From NCBI GenBank assembly GCA_964570665.1, contig CAZMZH010000001.1:62001-126000 (forward strand): 64,000 nucleotides of DNA, in the 5' to 3' direction. Shown here piece after piece: positions 52,626 to 61,807 of the stretch (the stretch's first letter is position 1; each line of letters starts with the position of its first letter). A program made the translations under genes and the position numbers. Source of the DNA: JAJDAT01 sp964570665 (lineage in GTDB: Bacteria > Nitrospinota > Nitrospinia > Nitrospinales > JAJDAT01). The notes beneath the pieces are model-generated. The model was not told the DNA's origin and searched no databases. It worked only from the letters and a program-made list of their open reading frames with translations.

Positions 52626-53732
52626 CTATTGAGTTTGGCGCCTAGATGAAATAATGTCATGAAGTGATTCAGCAAATTTATTGTTTCCAAATGGAGATAA
52701 ATGAGCAAAATCACCTTTAAGGTACAGTAATTCATGGTCCAAACCTTTATTTTGAACCACCGAAGTGAAATCTAAATATGGAAGATTTAAGACACTTAAT
52801 TTTCTTTTTAGAAATCGATAATATTTATACTGTATTAACGAAGATTTATCATATTTTTGGATTGATTCCCCATGTCCAGATTGAACTTTTTTTTCAGTCA
52901 TTAAATAGTCTTCCTCTGAATCAAACAAATACACTTGTGTGGCAGGCCAAATCACAAACATCAAATTTGCGTTTTTTGCAATTGCCAAATCTTTAATTTT
53001 TAATAAAAGTACAGTCAATACATAATCTAATTCTTGTAGCGACTTTAAAGATTTTGGCCGACAGATTTTTTTTCGAAAATAAGAAAATATTGATTGACGC
53101 AATATCCAACTTTTCGAAAATAAATTAGCGCAAGAAAACCTAGAAATATTTTTATTAAATAAAATTAAATTATTTGATTGAATAAGTTCTTCTTTTTTAA
53201 ATTGGTCGTCACGAACCCCAAAAAGAGGTTTACTTTTTCCATACTCAGTATCCCTAGATAAATTTTCCAAATCGTTTCCAGAGAAAATAACCACTACAAT
53301 GGTTTTTGGATTTAATGTTTTTATATGTCGTTTTAAGTGTAAATAATACTGACCAATCCCATATCCAGATACTCCCAGATTTAATACTTGAAGATCGGCC
53401 ACTTTTTGGCTCAGAAAATGAGATACTGTTTCAGTATCATCCACTCCATAACCCCAGACAACTGAATCTCCAACTAAAAGTAAATGTCTTTTTTTAAAAT
53501 CTATTTCCGAAGACCGAAACCCCAATGAGTTTGTTGAATAGGTTGTTCTACCCTTTTTAACTTTTTTATTCGAATAGTTAGTCCAACCTAATTCCGAATC
53601 AAATTTAGTGTTAACGTCGTGCCAAAATTTTTCCCGAAAATAATACTCTAAAAAGCATAAACTCGCTATCAAGCCAATTAAAATTGAAACTATCAGCAAA
53701 CGGATTTCTTTTTTCTTCTGAATCATCTTCAA
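52626..53732 (-). CDS. Membrane-anchored SGNH/GDSL-type hydrolase
   Basis: 368 residues. One membrane anchor at about 11-30, then block I V-G-D-S90-V with the nucleophile Ser, block II L-N-L-G-V-S-G-Y-G, block III S-G-N-D-L and block V D-F-A-H-L-S with catalytic Asp/His near the C-terminus. Such anchored proteins add or remove acyl groups on surface glycans. The protein faces the periplasm. Its 5' end overlaps a small membrane-protein frame (53611-53901). Confidence 0.75.
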   Translation of the reverse strand: MKMIQKKKEIRLLIVSILIGLIASLCFLEYYFREKFWHDVNTKFDSELGWTNYSNKKVKKGRTTYSTNSLGFRSSEIDFKKRHLLLVGDSVVWGYGVDDTETVSHFLSQKVADLQVLNLGVSGYGIGQYYLHLKRHIKTLNPKTIVVVIFSGNDLENLSRDTEYGKSKPLFGVRDDQFKKEELIQSNNLILFNKNISRFSCANLFSKSWILRQSIFSYFRKKICRPKSLKSLQELDYVLTVLLLKIKDLAIAKNANLMFVIWPATQVYLFDSEEDYLMTEKKVQSGHGESIQKYDKSSLIQYKYYRFLKRKLSVLNLPYLDFTSVVQNKGLDHELLYLKGDFAHLSPFGNNKFAESLHDIISSRRQTQ

Positions 53733-53901
53733 AACTATTTATATCTGAGATAAAAAAGCAAAAAACACCTAAAGAAAAAAAATCATAACTTATTTTTTTC
53801 AATAGAAGTAATGCCGCAGATGTTAGAGCAAATAAAAAAAATTTAATCGAAGTTTTCTGACTGAAATACTTTTCTAATAAAGGTTTAAATATTAATTCCA
53901 A
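53611..53901 (-). CDS. Possible small membrane protein overlapping the hydrolase start
   Basis: 96 codons, two hydrophobic segments at about 18-36 and 42-52 (F-F-L-F-A-L-T-S-A-A-L-L-L-L, F-F-S-L-G-V-F-C-F-F-I) followed by an acidic tail. The last 40 codons overlap the hydrolase gene in another frame by 122 bases, so the real end may differ through a frameshift. Small membrane proteins often precede SGNH acyl-transfer proteins, which makes the first half credible. Confidence 0.35.
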   Translation of the reverse strand: MELIFKPLLEKYFSQKTSIKFFLFALTSAALLLLKKISYDFFSLGVFCFFISDINSFEDDSEEKRNPFADSFNFNWLDSEFMLFRVLFSGKILARR

Positions 53902-54060
53902 GTTAAATTTAATATTCTAAAATATTGATACACGAATACCATCATAGAACCTATTGAAATATAAAAATTACCATTAACCTATAACTCACTGAATATATAT
54001 CAGTTGCTCTTCAAAATCTTAAAACTTTATTTTTCAATTAAATTCCGAAATCCAAATAAA

Positions 54061-54091
54061 AAGGGTTTACGATTCTAATTCGTAAACCCTT
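54061..54091 (-). terminator. Rho-independent terminator after tRNA relic copy 3
   Basis: Arms aagggtttacga (54061-54072) and tcgtaaaccctt (54080-54091) with a 7-base loop, followed on the minus strand by TTTATTT. It resembles the hairpin of copy 2 (both start aagggttta) and lies ten bases past the relic, so tRNA end and terminator were duplicated together. Confidence 0.7.
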
Positions 54092-54101
54092 CAAAAATAA
54101 A

Positions 54102-54165
54102 TTGATGAGCCGTGAAGGAATCGAACCTGTAAGGTTATACCTTCAACCTATTGATCAAGAGTTTT
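54102..54165 (-). pseudogene. tRNA-Lys-like 3' half, relic copy 3 (best preserved)
   Basis: On the minus strand: anticodon-arm-like CTCTTGA-TCAAT, AGGTTGAAGG, a 14-base insert (TATAACCTTACAGG), T loop TTCGATT, CCTTC, ACGGCTCATCA. If the insert is removed, GAAGG-TTCGATT-CCTTC forms a perfect T arm, so the ancestor was a normal tRNA. The same insert position is seen in copy 1 and part of it in copy 2. No 5' half is visible. Confidence 0.65.
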
Positions 54166-54522
54166 CAAATAACCATTTTAATAAGGGTTTGAATTTGGTC
54201 TGGTTTTCGGAAATGCTTTAAAAATAAGAGGTTCTTAGATTTCTATTTATTCTTAAATTTCTTGTCGTCCTTAAAAAAAGTAAAATTTTTGGCAGGATTT
54301 TGGCAGAGTTGGTTAAACCCTTGACCACTTATGATGAGCAAAGGCCAACTGGATAAAAAAATGAACTCTAAAATTGGTCAGAGTGGCTCCAAGGAACCAT
54401 CCTTTTGTTTCCGGCGTGGAGAATCGGCAGGCTAATTCTAAATTAGAAGCTGCCTAAGACTGGAGGGAATAATTCCTATAATAATGATGTCCCTTTCCTT
54501 CAAATATGGATTGTTTTTTTGA

Positions 54523-55884
54523 TCACAATATTTCTATGGAGTGAAAAAAAACCAACAGAACTAAAATAGGAGCTAACAAACCAGCCGATAATCTCCATAG
54601 CCAAAACCCATTGCTCTCTTGGATTCCAAATTCATTCAGGATTGATTTTTTGGATATCACCCAGGATGCAAAAATGGCAATTAAAATTCCGCCCAGTGGC
54701 ATCATAATATTTGTAACTAAATAATCTAAATTCTCAAAAAATGTTTTTCCAAACAACGTTTGGTCCGACCAAAGGTTAAAAGATAAAACTGTACCAACTC
54801 CAAGAAACCAGCAGCTCCCCCCGCCTAGAACCGATGCTTTGTTCCTTGTCATGGCGTGATTTTCAACCAGCCAAACAATAGTGGCTTCTATCATTGAGAT
54901 TGCCGAAGTGAAAGCCGCAAACAACAAAAATATGAAAAATAAGGTACCAAATACTCTTCCTCCAACCATATTTCCAAAGGCCACCGGTAGAGTGTTAAAT
55001 ATAAGCCCTGGACCTGATGCTGGTTCCAAGCCATGGGCAAAAACTATGGGGAAGATAGCCAAACCCGCTAATATAGCTATAAATGTATCTGCTGTTGCAA
55101 TAATAAAACAAGCTCTTGGAATTGATGTGTCTTTTGGCAAATAGGATCCATAGATCATCATTGCTCCTGAAGCTAGACTAAGGGTAAAAAAGGCCTGCCC
55201 CATAGCTACCAGTATGCTCTCACCTGTCAGCTTGCTGAAATCCAAATCAAACATAAACCTGACCCCCTCCATAAACTTTCCAGTGGAGAAAGCATAACCA
55301 ACAAGGATTAACATTAAGATTAACAATAAAGGCATAAGAATTTTGACAGCCTTTTCTATCCCAGTTTGAACTCCCTTTGCAACGACCACCATAGTTAGAA
55401 AAGTGAATAATGTATGCCAGAAGAGAAGGGTTTGAGGTTCAGATAAAAATTGATTAAACAATTTTGTTGAGCCTTCCGGAGTGATGTTTTGAAACGTTCC
55501 CAATCCCATTTGAAATCCATATGAAAATACCCACCCAGAAATAACGCTGTAAAAGGAAAATATAAAAAAACCTGAAAAAAGGCATATCCAACCTGTTCCA
55601 GACCATAAGGGATGACTTTTTTCTTCTTTCACGAGTTTGCGAATAGAATTAATAGGGTTTTGACGTCCGTAACGTCCTATGGTGACTTCAGCAATAATAA
55701 GAGGCAAACCTAAAACAAGGACGCATATGAGGAATACAAAAACAAACGCTCCACCTCCGTTTTCACCAGCTATATATGGAAATTTCCAAATATTTCCCAA
55801 ACCAATTGCAGATCCTGTCGCAGCAAGAATGAAGGTAAATCTTGAAGACCATTCCCCATGAATTGATTTGCTTGGTTTTTCCAT
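54523..55884 (-). CDS. NSS-family sodium-dependent amino acid symporter
   Basis: 453 residues, about eleven or twelve membrane helices. The signature W-S-S-R-F-T-F-I-L-A-A-T-G-S-A-I-G-L-G-N-I-W-K-F-P-Y with the unwound helix 1 G-S-A-I-G-L-G-N and the G-G-G-A-F-V-F motif define the neurotransmitter:sodium symporter family. Bacterial members such as LeuT and TnaT import hydrophobic or aromatic amino acids with Na+. Next to genes for aromatic amino acid breakdown, Tyr, Phe or Trp are likely substrates. Confidence 0.9.
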   Translation of the reverse strand: MEKPSKSIHGEWSSRFTFILAATGSAIGLGNIWKFPYIAGENGGGAFVFVFLICVLVLGLPLIIAEVTIGRYGRQNPINSIRKLVKEEKSHPLWSGTGWICLFSGFFIFSFYSVISGWVFSYGFQMGLGTFQNITPEGSTKLFNQFLSEPQTLLFWHTLFTFLTMVVVAKGVQTGIEKAVKILMPLLLILMLILVGYAFSTGKFMEGVRFMFDLDFSKLTGESILVAMGQAFFTLSLASGAMMIYGSYLPKDTSIPRACFIIATADTFIAILAGLAIFPIVFAHGLEPASGPGLIFNTLPVAFGNMVGGRVFGTLFFIFLLFAAFTSAISMIEATIVWLVENHAMTRNKASVLGGGSCWFLGVGTVLSFNLWSDQTLFGKTFFENLDYLVTNIMMPLGGILIAIFASWVISKKSILNEFGIQESNGFWLWRLSAGLLAPILVLLVFFHSIEIL

Positions 55885-56131
55885 TAATTTTGCCGAAAAA
55901 GTAAAAAAAGACCTGATAACAAGCTCTGCGTAGTTTCTTTCTATAATTTAATCCTGTTCTGAAAATATTGGCCTTTAATTAAATTTTTTTAATGCTTAAA
56001 AGATCGCCATTCTATTAATTTGGACTAAATTATTAATAGAGAAGGAATTTAAATTTTCCAATTGTGAAAAGTAAAAAGTTTTGGTGATTTCCATCTAATA
56101 ATATCAAAAATTTAACTTTCGAGGATCTATC

Positions 56132-56938
56132 ATGAACGTTCCAAGGCGAAAAGATTTCGAAGTTTTTTGGAGAATGGTCCAAAACGAAATCCATACACAT
56201 CCAGTAATTATCAATAATCCCTACTGCAAATGGTTTAAAAAGGGAAATGCCAACAAAAATCAAATTATCGATATGTTTGAGCAATTTGCCGTCTTTTCTA
56301 AATGGTTTTTGCTCGCCCAACTGATGAGGGTTTTGAATGCTTCAAATCTCGAAGCAGAAACTCATGCGAGATTTATATTAGTAAATGAATTGGGTGTAAG
56401 AATCAACTCTGATGGCTCTACTGAAGATCAACCTTTTAAAACCAAATGGGCTCATATCAATTGGCTTAGAGATACTGCCCGCCCTCTTGATCTGGATCCA
56501 GAAAAACTTGGTAGCTGGGATTCTGCCTCGCCTCAGACAAAAGAGTTTATAAGAGGACTTGAATTAACTTATGGAAGTAAAGATGGGGAGTTTGGTCGCG
56601 GGGCGAGTTATGCGATCGAGACCTGGGCTGCATGGGGTATCGGAAAAAGTGCAGTAGAAGAAGCCAATAATTTCTGGAAGGAACTAATTACTGGCATTGA
56701 ACTTTATAATGAAAAAAATCTTTTAGATAAAGATCAACGAATTCCACTCGTTTTTTTTCAATTCCATTTTGAAAGTGAAAAAGGCCATGGCGACAATGTC
56801 CTAGAAGAAATGGAGCATTCCTATTACCAGCCTGGGTTCGATCATCATAAGTTTTTGCAAGGAAGCCATCAGGCATTAGATGCCATATATACGTTTTGGC
56901 TTGGGCTCGAACAATCCCGAAAATTTTTGAAAACTTAA
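56132..56938 (+). CDS. Heme-oxygenase-fold (TenA/PqqC/HDO-like) protein
   Basis: 268 residues, all-helical. W-F-K-K-G-N-A-N-K-N-Q-I-I-D-M-F-E-Q-F-A-V-F and V-N-E-L-G-V, then W-A-A-W-G-I-G and H-F-E-S-E-K-G-H-G-D near residue 215, follow the pattern of the heme-oxygenase-like family that includes PqqC, TenA and diiron oxidases. E-S-E-K-G-H offers Glu/His ligands for a metal. It stands on the plus strand, converging with the ThDP decarboxylase gene (stops 56938/56939), divergent from the symporter. Likely an oxidase or decarboxylase in the local pathway; the reaction is not known. Confidence 0.7.
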   Translation: MNVPRRKDFEVFWRMVQNEIHTHPVIINNPYCKWFKKGNANKNQIIDMFEQFAVFSKWFLLAQLMRVLNASNLEAETHARFILVNELGVRINSDGSTEDQPFKTKWAHINWLRDTARPLDLDPEKLGSWDSASPQTKEFIRGLELTYGSKDGEFGRGASYAIETWAAWGIGKSAVEEANNFWKELITGIELYNEKNLLDKDQRIPLVFFQFHFESEKGHGDNVLEEMEHSYYQPGFDHHKFLQGSHQALDAIYTFWLGLEQSRKFLKT

Positions 56939-58606
56939 CTATGCTTTAGCCCGAATTCTGCGGCCGATTTCCATTGCGAGCCTACGCATACCAACAGACG
57001 ACTCCATCACTACTGCATCAATGACGTACATTTGGTCTTCATTTGAAAGGGCTTTACCCATGGCATGACTAAAATCACCAGCAGTTTTAACTTTCAACCC
57101 TATTCCACAATCTATCAATTGACAAACCTTACTATAATCCCAATCTTCGATATTATTAAAGGTCCCATCTAGAATAACTCTCTCGGTCTCATACCCTCCA
57201 TTGTTAATAACGATGACAATTGGATTTAATCCAAGTTTTTTAAAAGTAGATAGCTCGGTCCCAGTCATTTGAAAAGCACCATCACCCACAATGATCAAAG
57301 AACGAACTTCCGGTGAAGCACAATTGACCCCTAATGCGGCAGGGACCGCAAAACCCATAGTCGTATAAAATGCAGAAGCGAAGAATGAGGTTCTTTCTGG
57401 AACCTTCAATTCAGCAGACGCAAACAGACAGTCTCCTGTATCACAAATTATGGATATATGAGACGGCATTTTCTTATTCAGTATATCTATAACTCCAGAC
57501 ATTGTTAATAAATCATTAGTTTCAAGCTCATTGGAACCATTTCCAGATTTTTTAATTTCTGTTGGAATAGAAATTGAAGGCTTGCATTTTATTTCCTGGG
57601 TGCACTTAAGTATAAAATCTTTAAGATTTATGTTAATGAACTTGTGATGCTTGATGATCACTTCCCCTTGATTGGCCTTTATCATAAGACTGGGATTTAA
57701 TTTTGCTGTATACATACCAAGATTAATATCCGTGAACATGACGCCTAGAGACAACACCAAGTCAGAGTTTTCTATTCTTTCCCTTGTTTCATCAGACCCT
57801 ACCTGCCCTTGATATACTCCTAAATATAGAGGATGGTTTTCACGGATCACGGATTTCCCCATTATAGTTGCCGCTACATATAAACCGGTAGCTTCCACTA
57901 AATCCACGAAAACATTTTGAATCCCAAATCGATGCAGTTCAACCCCTGCTAAAATTATTGGACGTTTTGCTTTATTAATTAAAGCAACAGTTTCTAGGAT
58001 TGCTTCTTTTAGAGTTTCTTCTTCGCTGGAATGGTATTCACAAAACGAATCAGGGTCCGGACCAGAGTCTATTTCCCTGCCAATAAGATCTCTAGGGATT
58101 TCTAAATAGCCGGGCTTCTTTTTACTCCAGACTTTTTCCAACACTTGGTCGATTTGATGTGGAGCTGTTGATAAATCTTCAATTGCTACGGAGCAGCAAG
58201 TAAAATTTTCAAATATCTTTTTCTGGGCCTCCTGTGAACCAAAGCTATGATGTATTAGTGGATTTTCTGCCCTTTCCTGAATGCCTGAGGTCCCGCTAAT
58301 AATCAAGACAGGAGACGACTCGGCATTTGCCCCTGCTATGGGATTGACGGCGCTTAAAGCTCCTACCCCATGTGTGACAAGAACCACTCCCAAACCATTA
58401 TGCTTTCTTGCATAACCATCGGCGGCAAAACCTGCAGTGTCTTCTCGGGTAGTACCTATAAAAGAAATTCTTTGATCTTCCTCTAAAAGCTTACAAAACT
58501 TCAAACTGAAATCACCCGGAACTCCAAACACATGGGTAACTCCCAACTGGAATAAACGGTCGATCAAATATGAGCCAATTGTGTATTTCTGAGTTTGGCT
58601 GGACAT
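56939..58606 (-). CDS. ThDP-dependent 2-oxo acid decarboxylase (indolepyruvate/phenylpyruvate/pyruvate type)
   Basis: 555 residues from the ATG at 58606, with GGAGG upstream; an ATG nine codons earlier is weaker. Catalytic Glu55 in R-E-D-T-A-G-F-A-A-D-G-Y-A-R, the His119-His120 pair that marks decarboxylases, and the ThDP/Mg motif G-D-G-A-F-Q-M-T ending N-N-G-G-Y. The set fits pyruvate/indolepyruvate decarboxylase rather than acetolactate synthase. In this operon it may turn 4-hydroxyphenylpyruvate, phenylpyruvate or indolepyruvate into the arylacetaldehyde. Last gene of the minus-strand operon. Confidence 0.85.
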   Translation of the reverse strand: MSSQTQKYTIGSYLIDRLFQLGVTHVFGVPGDFSLKFCKLLEEDQRISFIGTTREDTAGFAADGYARKHNGLGVVLVTHGVGALSAVNPIAGANAESSPVLIISGTSGIQERAENPLIHHSFGSQEAQKKIFENFTCCSVAIEDLSTAPHQIDQVLEKVWSKKKPGYLEIPRDLIGREIDSGPDPDSFCEYHSSEEETLKEAILETVALINKAKRPIILAGVELHRFGIQNVFVDLVEATGLYVAATIMGKSVIRENHPLYLGVYQGQVGSDETRERIENSDLVLSLGVMFTDINLGMYTAKLNPSLMIKANQGEVIIKHHKFININLKDFILKCTQEIKCKPSISIPTEIKKSGNGSNELETNDLLTMSGVIDILNKKMPSHISIICDTGDCLFASAELKVPERTSFFASAFYTTMGFAVPAALGVNCASPEVRSLIIVGDGAFQMTGTELSTFKKLGLNPIVIVINNGGYETERVILDGTFNNIEDWDYSKVCQLIDCGIGLKVKTAGDFSHAMGKALSNEDQMYVIDAVVMESSVGMRRLAMEIGRRIRAKA

Positions 58607-58639
58607 GACATCCTCCAAAGTTGATTTGGTCATTTTAAT

Positions 58640-60598
58640 TTAAAAATCATGAGTTGATTTAATATTTCTAAAATCCCGCAAACATTCCGGGTTAGATAAA
58701 GCCATTAAATTATTAACCTGTTTTCCTTCAAAAAGATTTTTAATACATATTTCCATTTTTTTTCCATTTAGGGTTCTTGGTATATCATGGACTTGGAAAA
58801 TTTCATTCGGAACATGTCTGGGGCTGGCTTCATTTTTCAACATAGATCGCATCTTTGCCTTTAGGGGACCATCCAAAACTTTACCTTCCGGCAAAGATAC
58901 AAACAGAACTACCTTAATATCATTTTTTTTCTCAATTCCAATTACAAGACTATCTAGAACATCGTCTAGTTTTTCTATCACTCTGTAAATTTCTCCTGTT
59001 CCAATGCGCACCCCTCCAGGGTTTAGGGTTGCATCGCTTCTACCATAAACGATGACACCACCGTTATCTTTGATTTCTATAAAATCACCATGCACCCACA
59101 TACCGGGAACCCTATTAAAATAGGATTGAAAATAAGTTTTTTGATCTGGATCATTCCAAAAGTAAATGGGCATTGAAGGGGCCGGAGTACGACAAGCCAA
59201 CTCTCCTTTGATATTCACTACAGGGCTACCTTTTTCATCAAGCGCCAATACATCCATCCCCAAACCTAAACCTTGTATCTGACCTGCCCGCACAGGCAGC
59301 ATGGGGTTTCCAAGCATAAAACATGAAATGATATCGGTTCCTCCACAGATGGAAGATAATTGAATATCTTTTTTTATATGCTCATAAACCCAATAAAACC
59401 CTTTTTCATTTAAAGGAGAACCTGTGGAAAGAATGATTTTAAGAGTGGAAAGTTTACTTTTCACTTTCGGGCTAATCTCTGCCTGTTGATTCAAAGACAA
59501 GTGTTTGGGGCTGGTTCCAAAAACGGTTATTTGCGCTTCATCAATTAGCTTCCATAAGGTCTCTAAAGATGGGTAGGCAGGAGAACCATCATAAAGGACA
59601 ATGGTTGCCTCTTGTGCCAAAACCGAAGCGAGCCAGTTCCACATCATCCATCCACAGGTTGTGTAATAAAAAACCACGTCTTCAGCTTTTATATTGGTGT
59701 GTAAAGCATGCTCCTTATGATGTTGCAACAAAGTGGCGCCGGTTCCATGAACAATGCATTTAGGTAAGCCTGTCGTTCCGGATGAATATAAAATGAATAG
59801 TGGATGATTGAAGGGCAAAGATTGAAATATAAAATTTTCTGGACATCCTTTTCCTAAAAATTTTTCCCAGCTGAAATATTCAGAAACAAAATTTTCAGAA
59901 ACATGAACCGGACTTTTCATTAAAGATACGCGAACTAAAAAATCCAGACCTTTTAATTCTTTGGTGACAGTAGTAACTCTTTCGTCTAAAGAGAAGGTTT
60001 TTCCGTTATAAGAGTACCCATCGCTATAAACTAATAACCTGGGATGAATTTGACCCAGGCGATCTATTACACCTTGAGTTCCAAAATCCGGCGAGCAGGA
60101 ACTCCAAGTTGCTCCCATTGAGGCACATCCGAGCATGGCGATAAGGGTTTCAGGAATGTTGGGGAGAAAACCCGCAACGCGATCACCTGGCTTAATACCA
60201 ACTGTCAACAAAGCAGACGCAAATTTAATTACATCCCTTTTTAATTGGCTGTAAGTCAAATATGTTAACGGGCTATTTTCAAACTTGCTGATTATGGCAG
60301 TTTTTTCTGGAGGGCCTTGAAGGAGATTTTCTGCGTAATTAATTTCTGCCCCCTCAAACCATTTTCCGCCAGGCATGGAATCCTGAGAAAGTATACAATC
60401 TGCGACTTTTTTAAATTTGATACCGGAGTAGCTGCTGTAGAAACTCCAAAACTCCTTGTAATTCTGGATAGACCACTGATGGAGTTGCGAATAATTTTTC
60501 AAGGATAGGGAGAATTTTTCATTGACGGCTTTCAAGAACTGAAACATTCTTGATTGCTCAATTTCTTCAGGTTTGGGTTCCCAGAGAATTGTGCTCAT
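58640..60598 (-). CDS. aacS: Acetoacetyl-CoA synthetase
   Basis: 652 residues from the ATG at 60598 (a TTG six codons earlier also in frame), ANL superfamily. The N-terminal block W-x-P-x-x-E, K-W-F-x-G-x-x-I-N-Y-A-E-N-L-L, the AMP-binding motif L-Y-S-S-G-T-T-G-L-P-K and the C-terminal R-S-D-A-T-L-N-P-G-G-V-R-I-G match acetoacetate-CoA ligases. The C-terminal L-N-G-K-K-M-E holds the catalytic Lys. It activates acetoacetate, one product of homogentisate breakdown, for cleavage by the thiolase encoded next to it. Confidence 0.92.
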   Translation of the reverse strand: MSTILWEPKPEEIEQSRMFQFLKAVNEKFSLSLKNYSQLHQWSIQNYKEFWSFYSSYSGIKFKKVADCILSQDSMPGGKWFEGAEINYAENLLQGPPEKTAIISKFENSPLTYLTYSQLKRDVIKFASALLTVGIKPGDRVAGFLPNIPETLIAMLGCASMGATWSSCSPDFGTQGVIDRLGQIHPRLLVYSDGYSYNGKTFSLDERVTTVTKELKGLDFLVRVSLMKSPVHVSENFVSEYFSWEKFLGKGCPENFIFQSLPFNHPLFILYSSGTTGLPKCIVHGTGATLLQHHKEHALHTNIKAEDVVFYYTTCGWMMWNWLASVLAQEATIVLYDGSPAYPSLETLWKLIDEAQITVFGTSPKHLSLNQQAEISPKVKSKLSTLKIILSTGSPLNEKGFYWVYEHIKKDIQLSSICGGTDIISCFMLGNPMLPVRAGQIQGLGLGMDVLALDEKGSPVVNIKGELACRTPAPSMPIYFWNDPDQKTYFQSYFNRVPGMWVHGDFIEIKDNGGVIVYGRSDATLNPGGVRIGTGEIYRVIEKLDDVLDSLVIGIEKKNDIKVVLFVSLPEGKVLDGPLKAKMRSMLKNEASPRHVPNEIFQVHDIPRTLNGKKMEICIKNLFEGKQVNNLMALSNPECLRDFRNIKSTHDF

Positions 60599-60634
60599 AA
60601 CAAAACCTGTTTTCAAAGAGTTATTTATTAGTTA

Positions 60635-61807
60635 TTAGACTCTTTCAATGATCATCGCAATAGCCTCTCCTCCTCCGATACATAGACTAGTTAATCCTCT
60701 TCTAAGATTCTTTTCTTCTAATGAATTTACCAATGTTACTAAAATGCGAGCCCCGGTAGCGCCAATAGGGTGGCCCAATGCAATTGAACCTCCATGCACA
60801 TTTACCTTTCCGGGGTCCAGCTCTAGCTGTTCATTTACAGCCAGTGACATAACGGCGAAAGCTTCATTTATTTCGAATAGGTCTATGTCGTTCACGCCTA
60901 AATGCGTCATTGATAATACTTTTCTTACTGCCTCCACCGGAGCTAAAGCAAATGTTTCTGGAGACTGAGCGTGCGTAGTATATGCGACAATCCTTGCAAT
61001 AGGTTTAGTATGGGATAAATCTTTACCAATAACCAATGCTGCGGCACCATCATTTAACTTAGCGCCGTTTCCTTTAGTTATTGTCCCTTGGTCTTTATCA
61101 AAAACTGGGGATAAAAAAGGGAACTCATCAAGGTTGTCTGCAAAGGGCTGTTCATCATTATTTATAATTTTTTCGTCACCTCTTTCGATGACTGAGACAT
61201 CGGCAATTTCTTTGGCAAATATTCCAGACTGCTGAGCTTTTCTAGCACGGTTATAACTGGAAATGGCATAAGTATCCTGAGCCTTACGGGAATATGCAAA
61301 TTGTTTACCCAAAGTTTCGCAGAGCTCACCCATATGCCTTTGTTCCTGAGAATCCAATAGACCATCATGGATCATACTGTCAATGATAGCTGTATTTCCA
61401 AGTTTATGACCTTTACGTAAATGAGGAATCAAAAAAGGGGCGCGGCTCATATTTTCCATCCCACCCGCAATCACACACTTCGCTTGATCTAAACGTATTG
61501 CTTGATCTGCAAGAATTACACTTTCTAATCCAGAACCACAGATTTTGTTTATTGCGAACGTTGCGACATGATTGGGCAACCCACTCCTGAGAGAAGCTTG
61601 ACGGGCTGGAGCTTGCCCTAAACCGGCTGAAAGCACGTTCCCTAAATAAACCGCATCTATGTCCTCACCTGATACACCGCTTCTATCTATAGCCTCTGAA
61701 ATTGCAATTGCTGCCAGGTCCGGCGCTGGGATGGAAGAAAACACACCGTTGAATTTTCCAATGGGTGTTCGAACTGCGCTGTATATATATGAATATTCTG
61801 CTGGCAT
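60635..61807 (-). CDS. atoB: Acetyl-CoA C-acetyltransferase (thiolase II)
   Basis: 390 residues, full thiolase length. Nucleophile Cys90 (I-C-G-S-G-L), His346 (G-H-P-I-G-A-T-G) and Cys376 (C-I-G-G-G) are all present. It cleaves acetoacetyl-CoA to two acetyl-CoA, completing catabolism of acetoacetate. The gene start overlaps the flavin reductase stop by one base. Confidence 0.92.
   Translation of the reverse strand: MPAEYSYIYSAVRTPIGKFNGVFSSIPAPDLAAIAISEAIDRSGVSGEDIDAVYLGNVLSAGLGQAPARQASLRSGLPNHVATFAINKICGSGLESVILADQAIRLDQAKCVIAGGMENMSRAPFLIPHLRKGHKLGNTAIIDSMIHDGLLDSQEQRHMGELCETLGKQFAYSRKAQDTYAISSYNRARKAQQSGIFAKEIADVSVIERGDEKIINNDEQPFADNLDEFPFLSPVFDKDQGTITKGNGAKLNDGAAALVIGKDLSHTKPIARIVAYTTHAQSPETFALAPVEAVRKVLSMTHLGVNDIDLFEINEAFAVMSLAVNEQLELDPGKVNVHGGSIALGHPIGATGARILVTLVNSLEEKNLRRGLTSLCIGGGEAIAMIIERV

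Larger units (their letters stand above)
53902..54522. other. Intergenic with terminator and tRNA relic
   Basis: About 620 bases. Apart from the hairpin at 54061-54091 and the tRNA relic at 54102-54165, no gene or repeat was recognised; 54180-54522 shows nothing. Confidence 0.5.

Noticed and set aside
51612..54165. A complete tRNA at 52413 or 54102
   Set aside because: No 5' acceptor strand or D arm could be found, and the T arm is interrupted by an insert, so these are relics.
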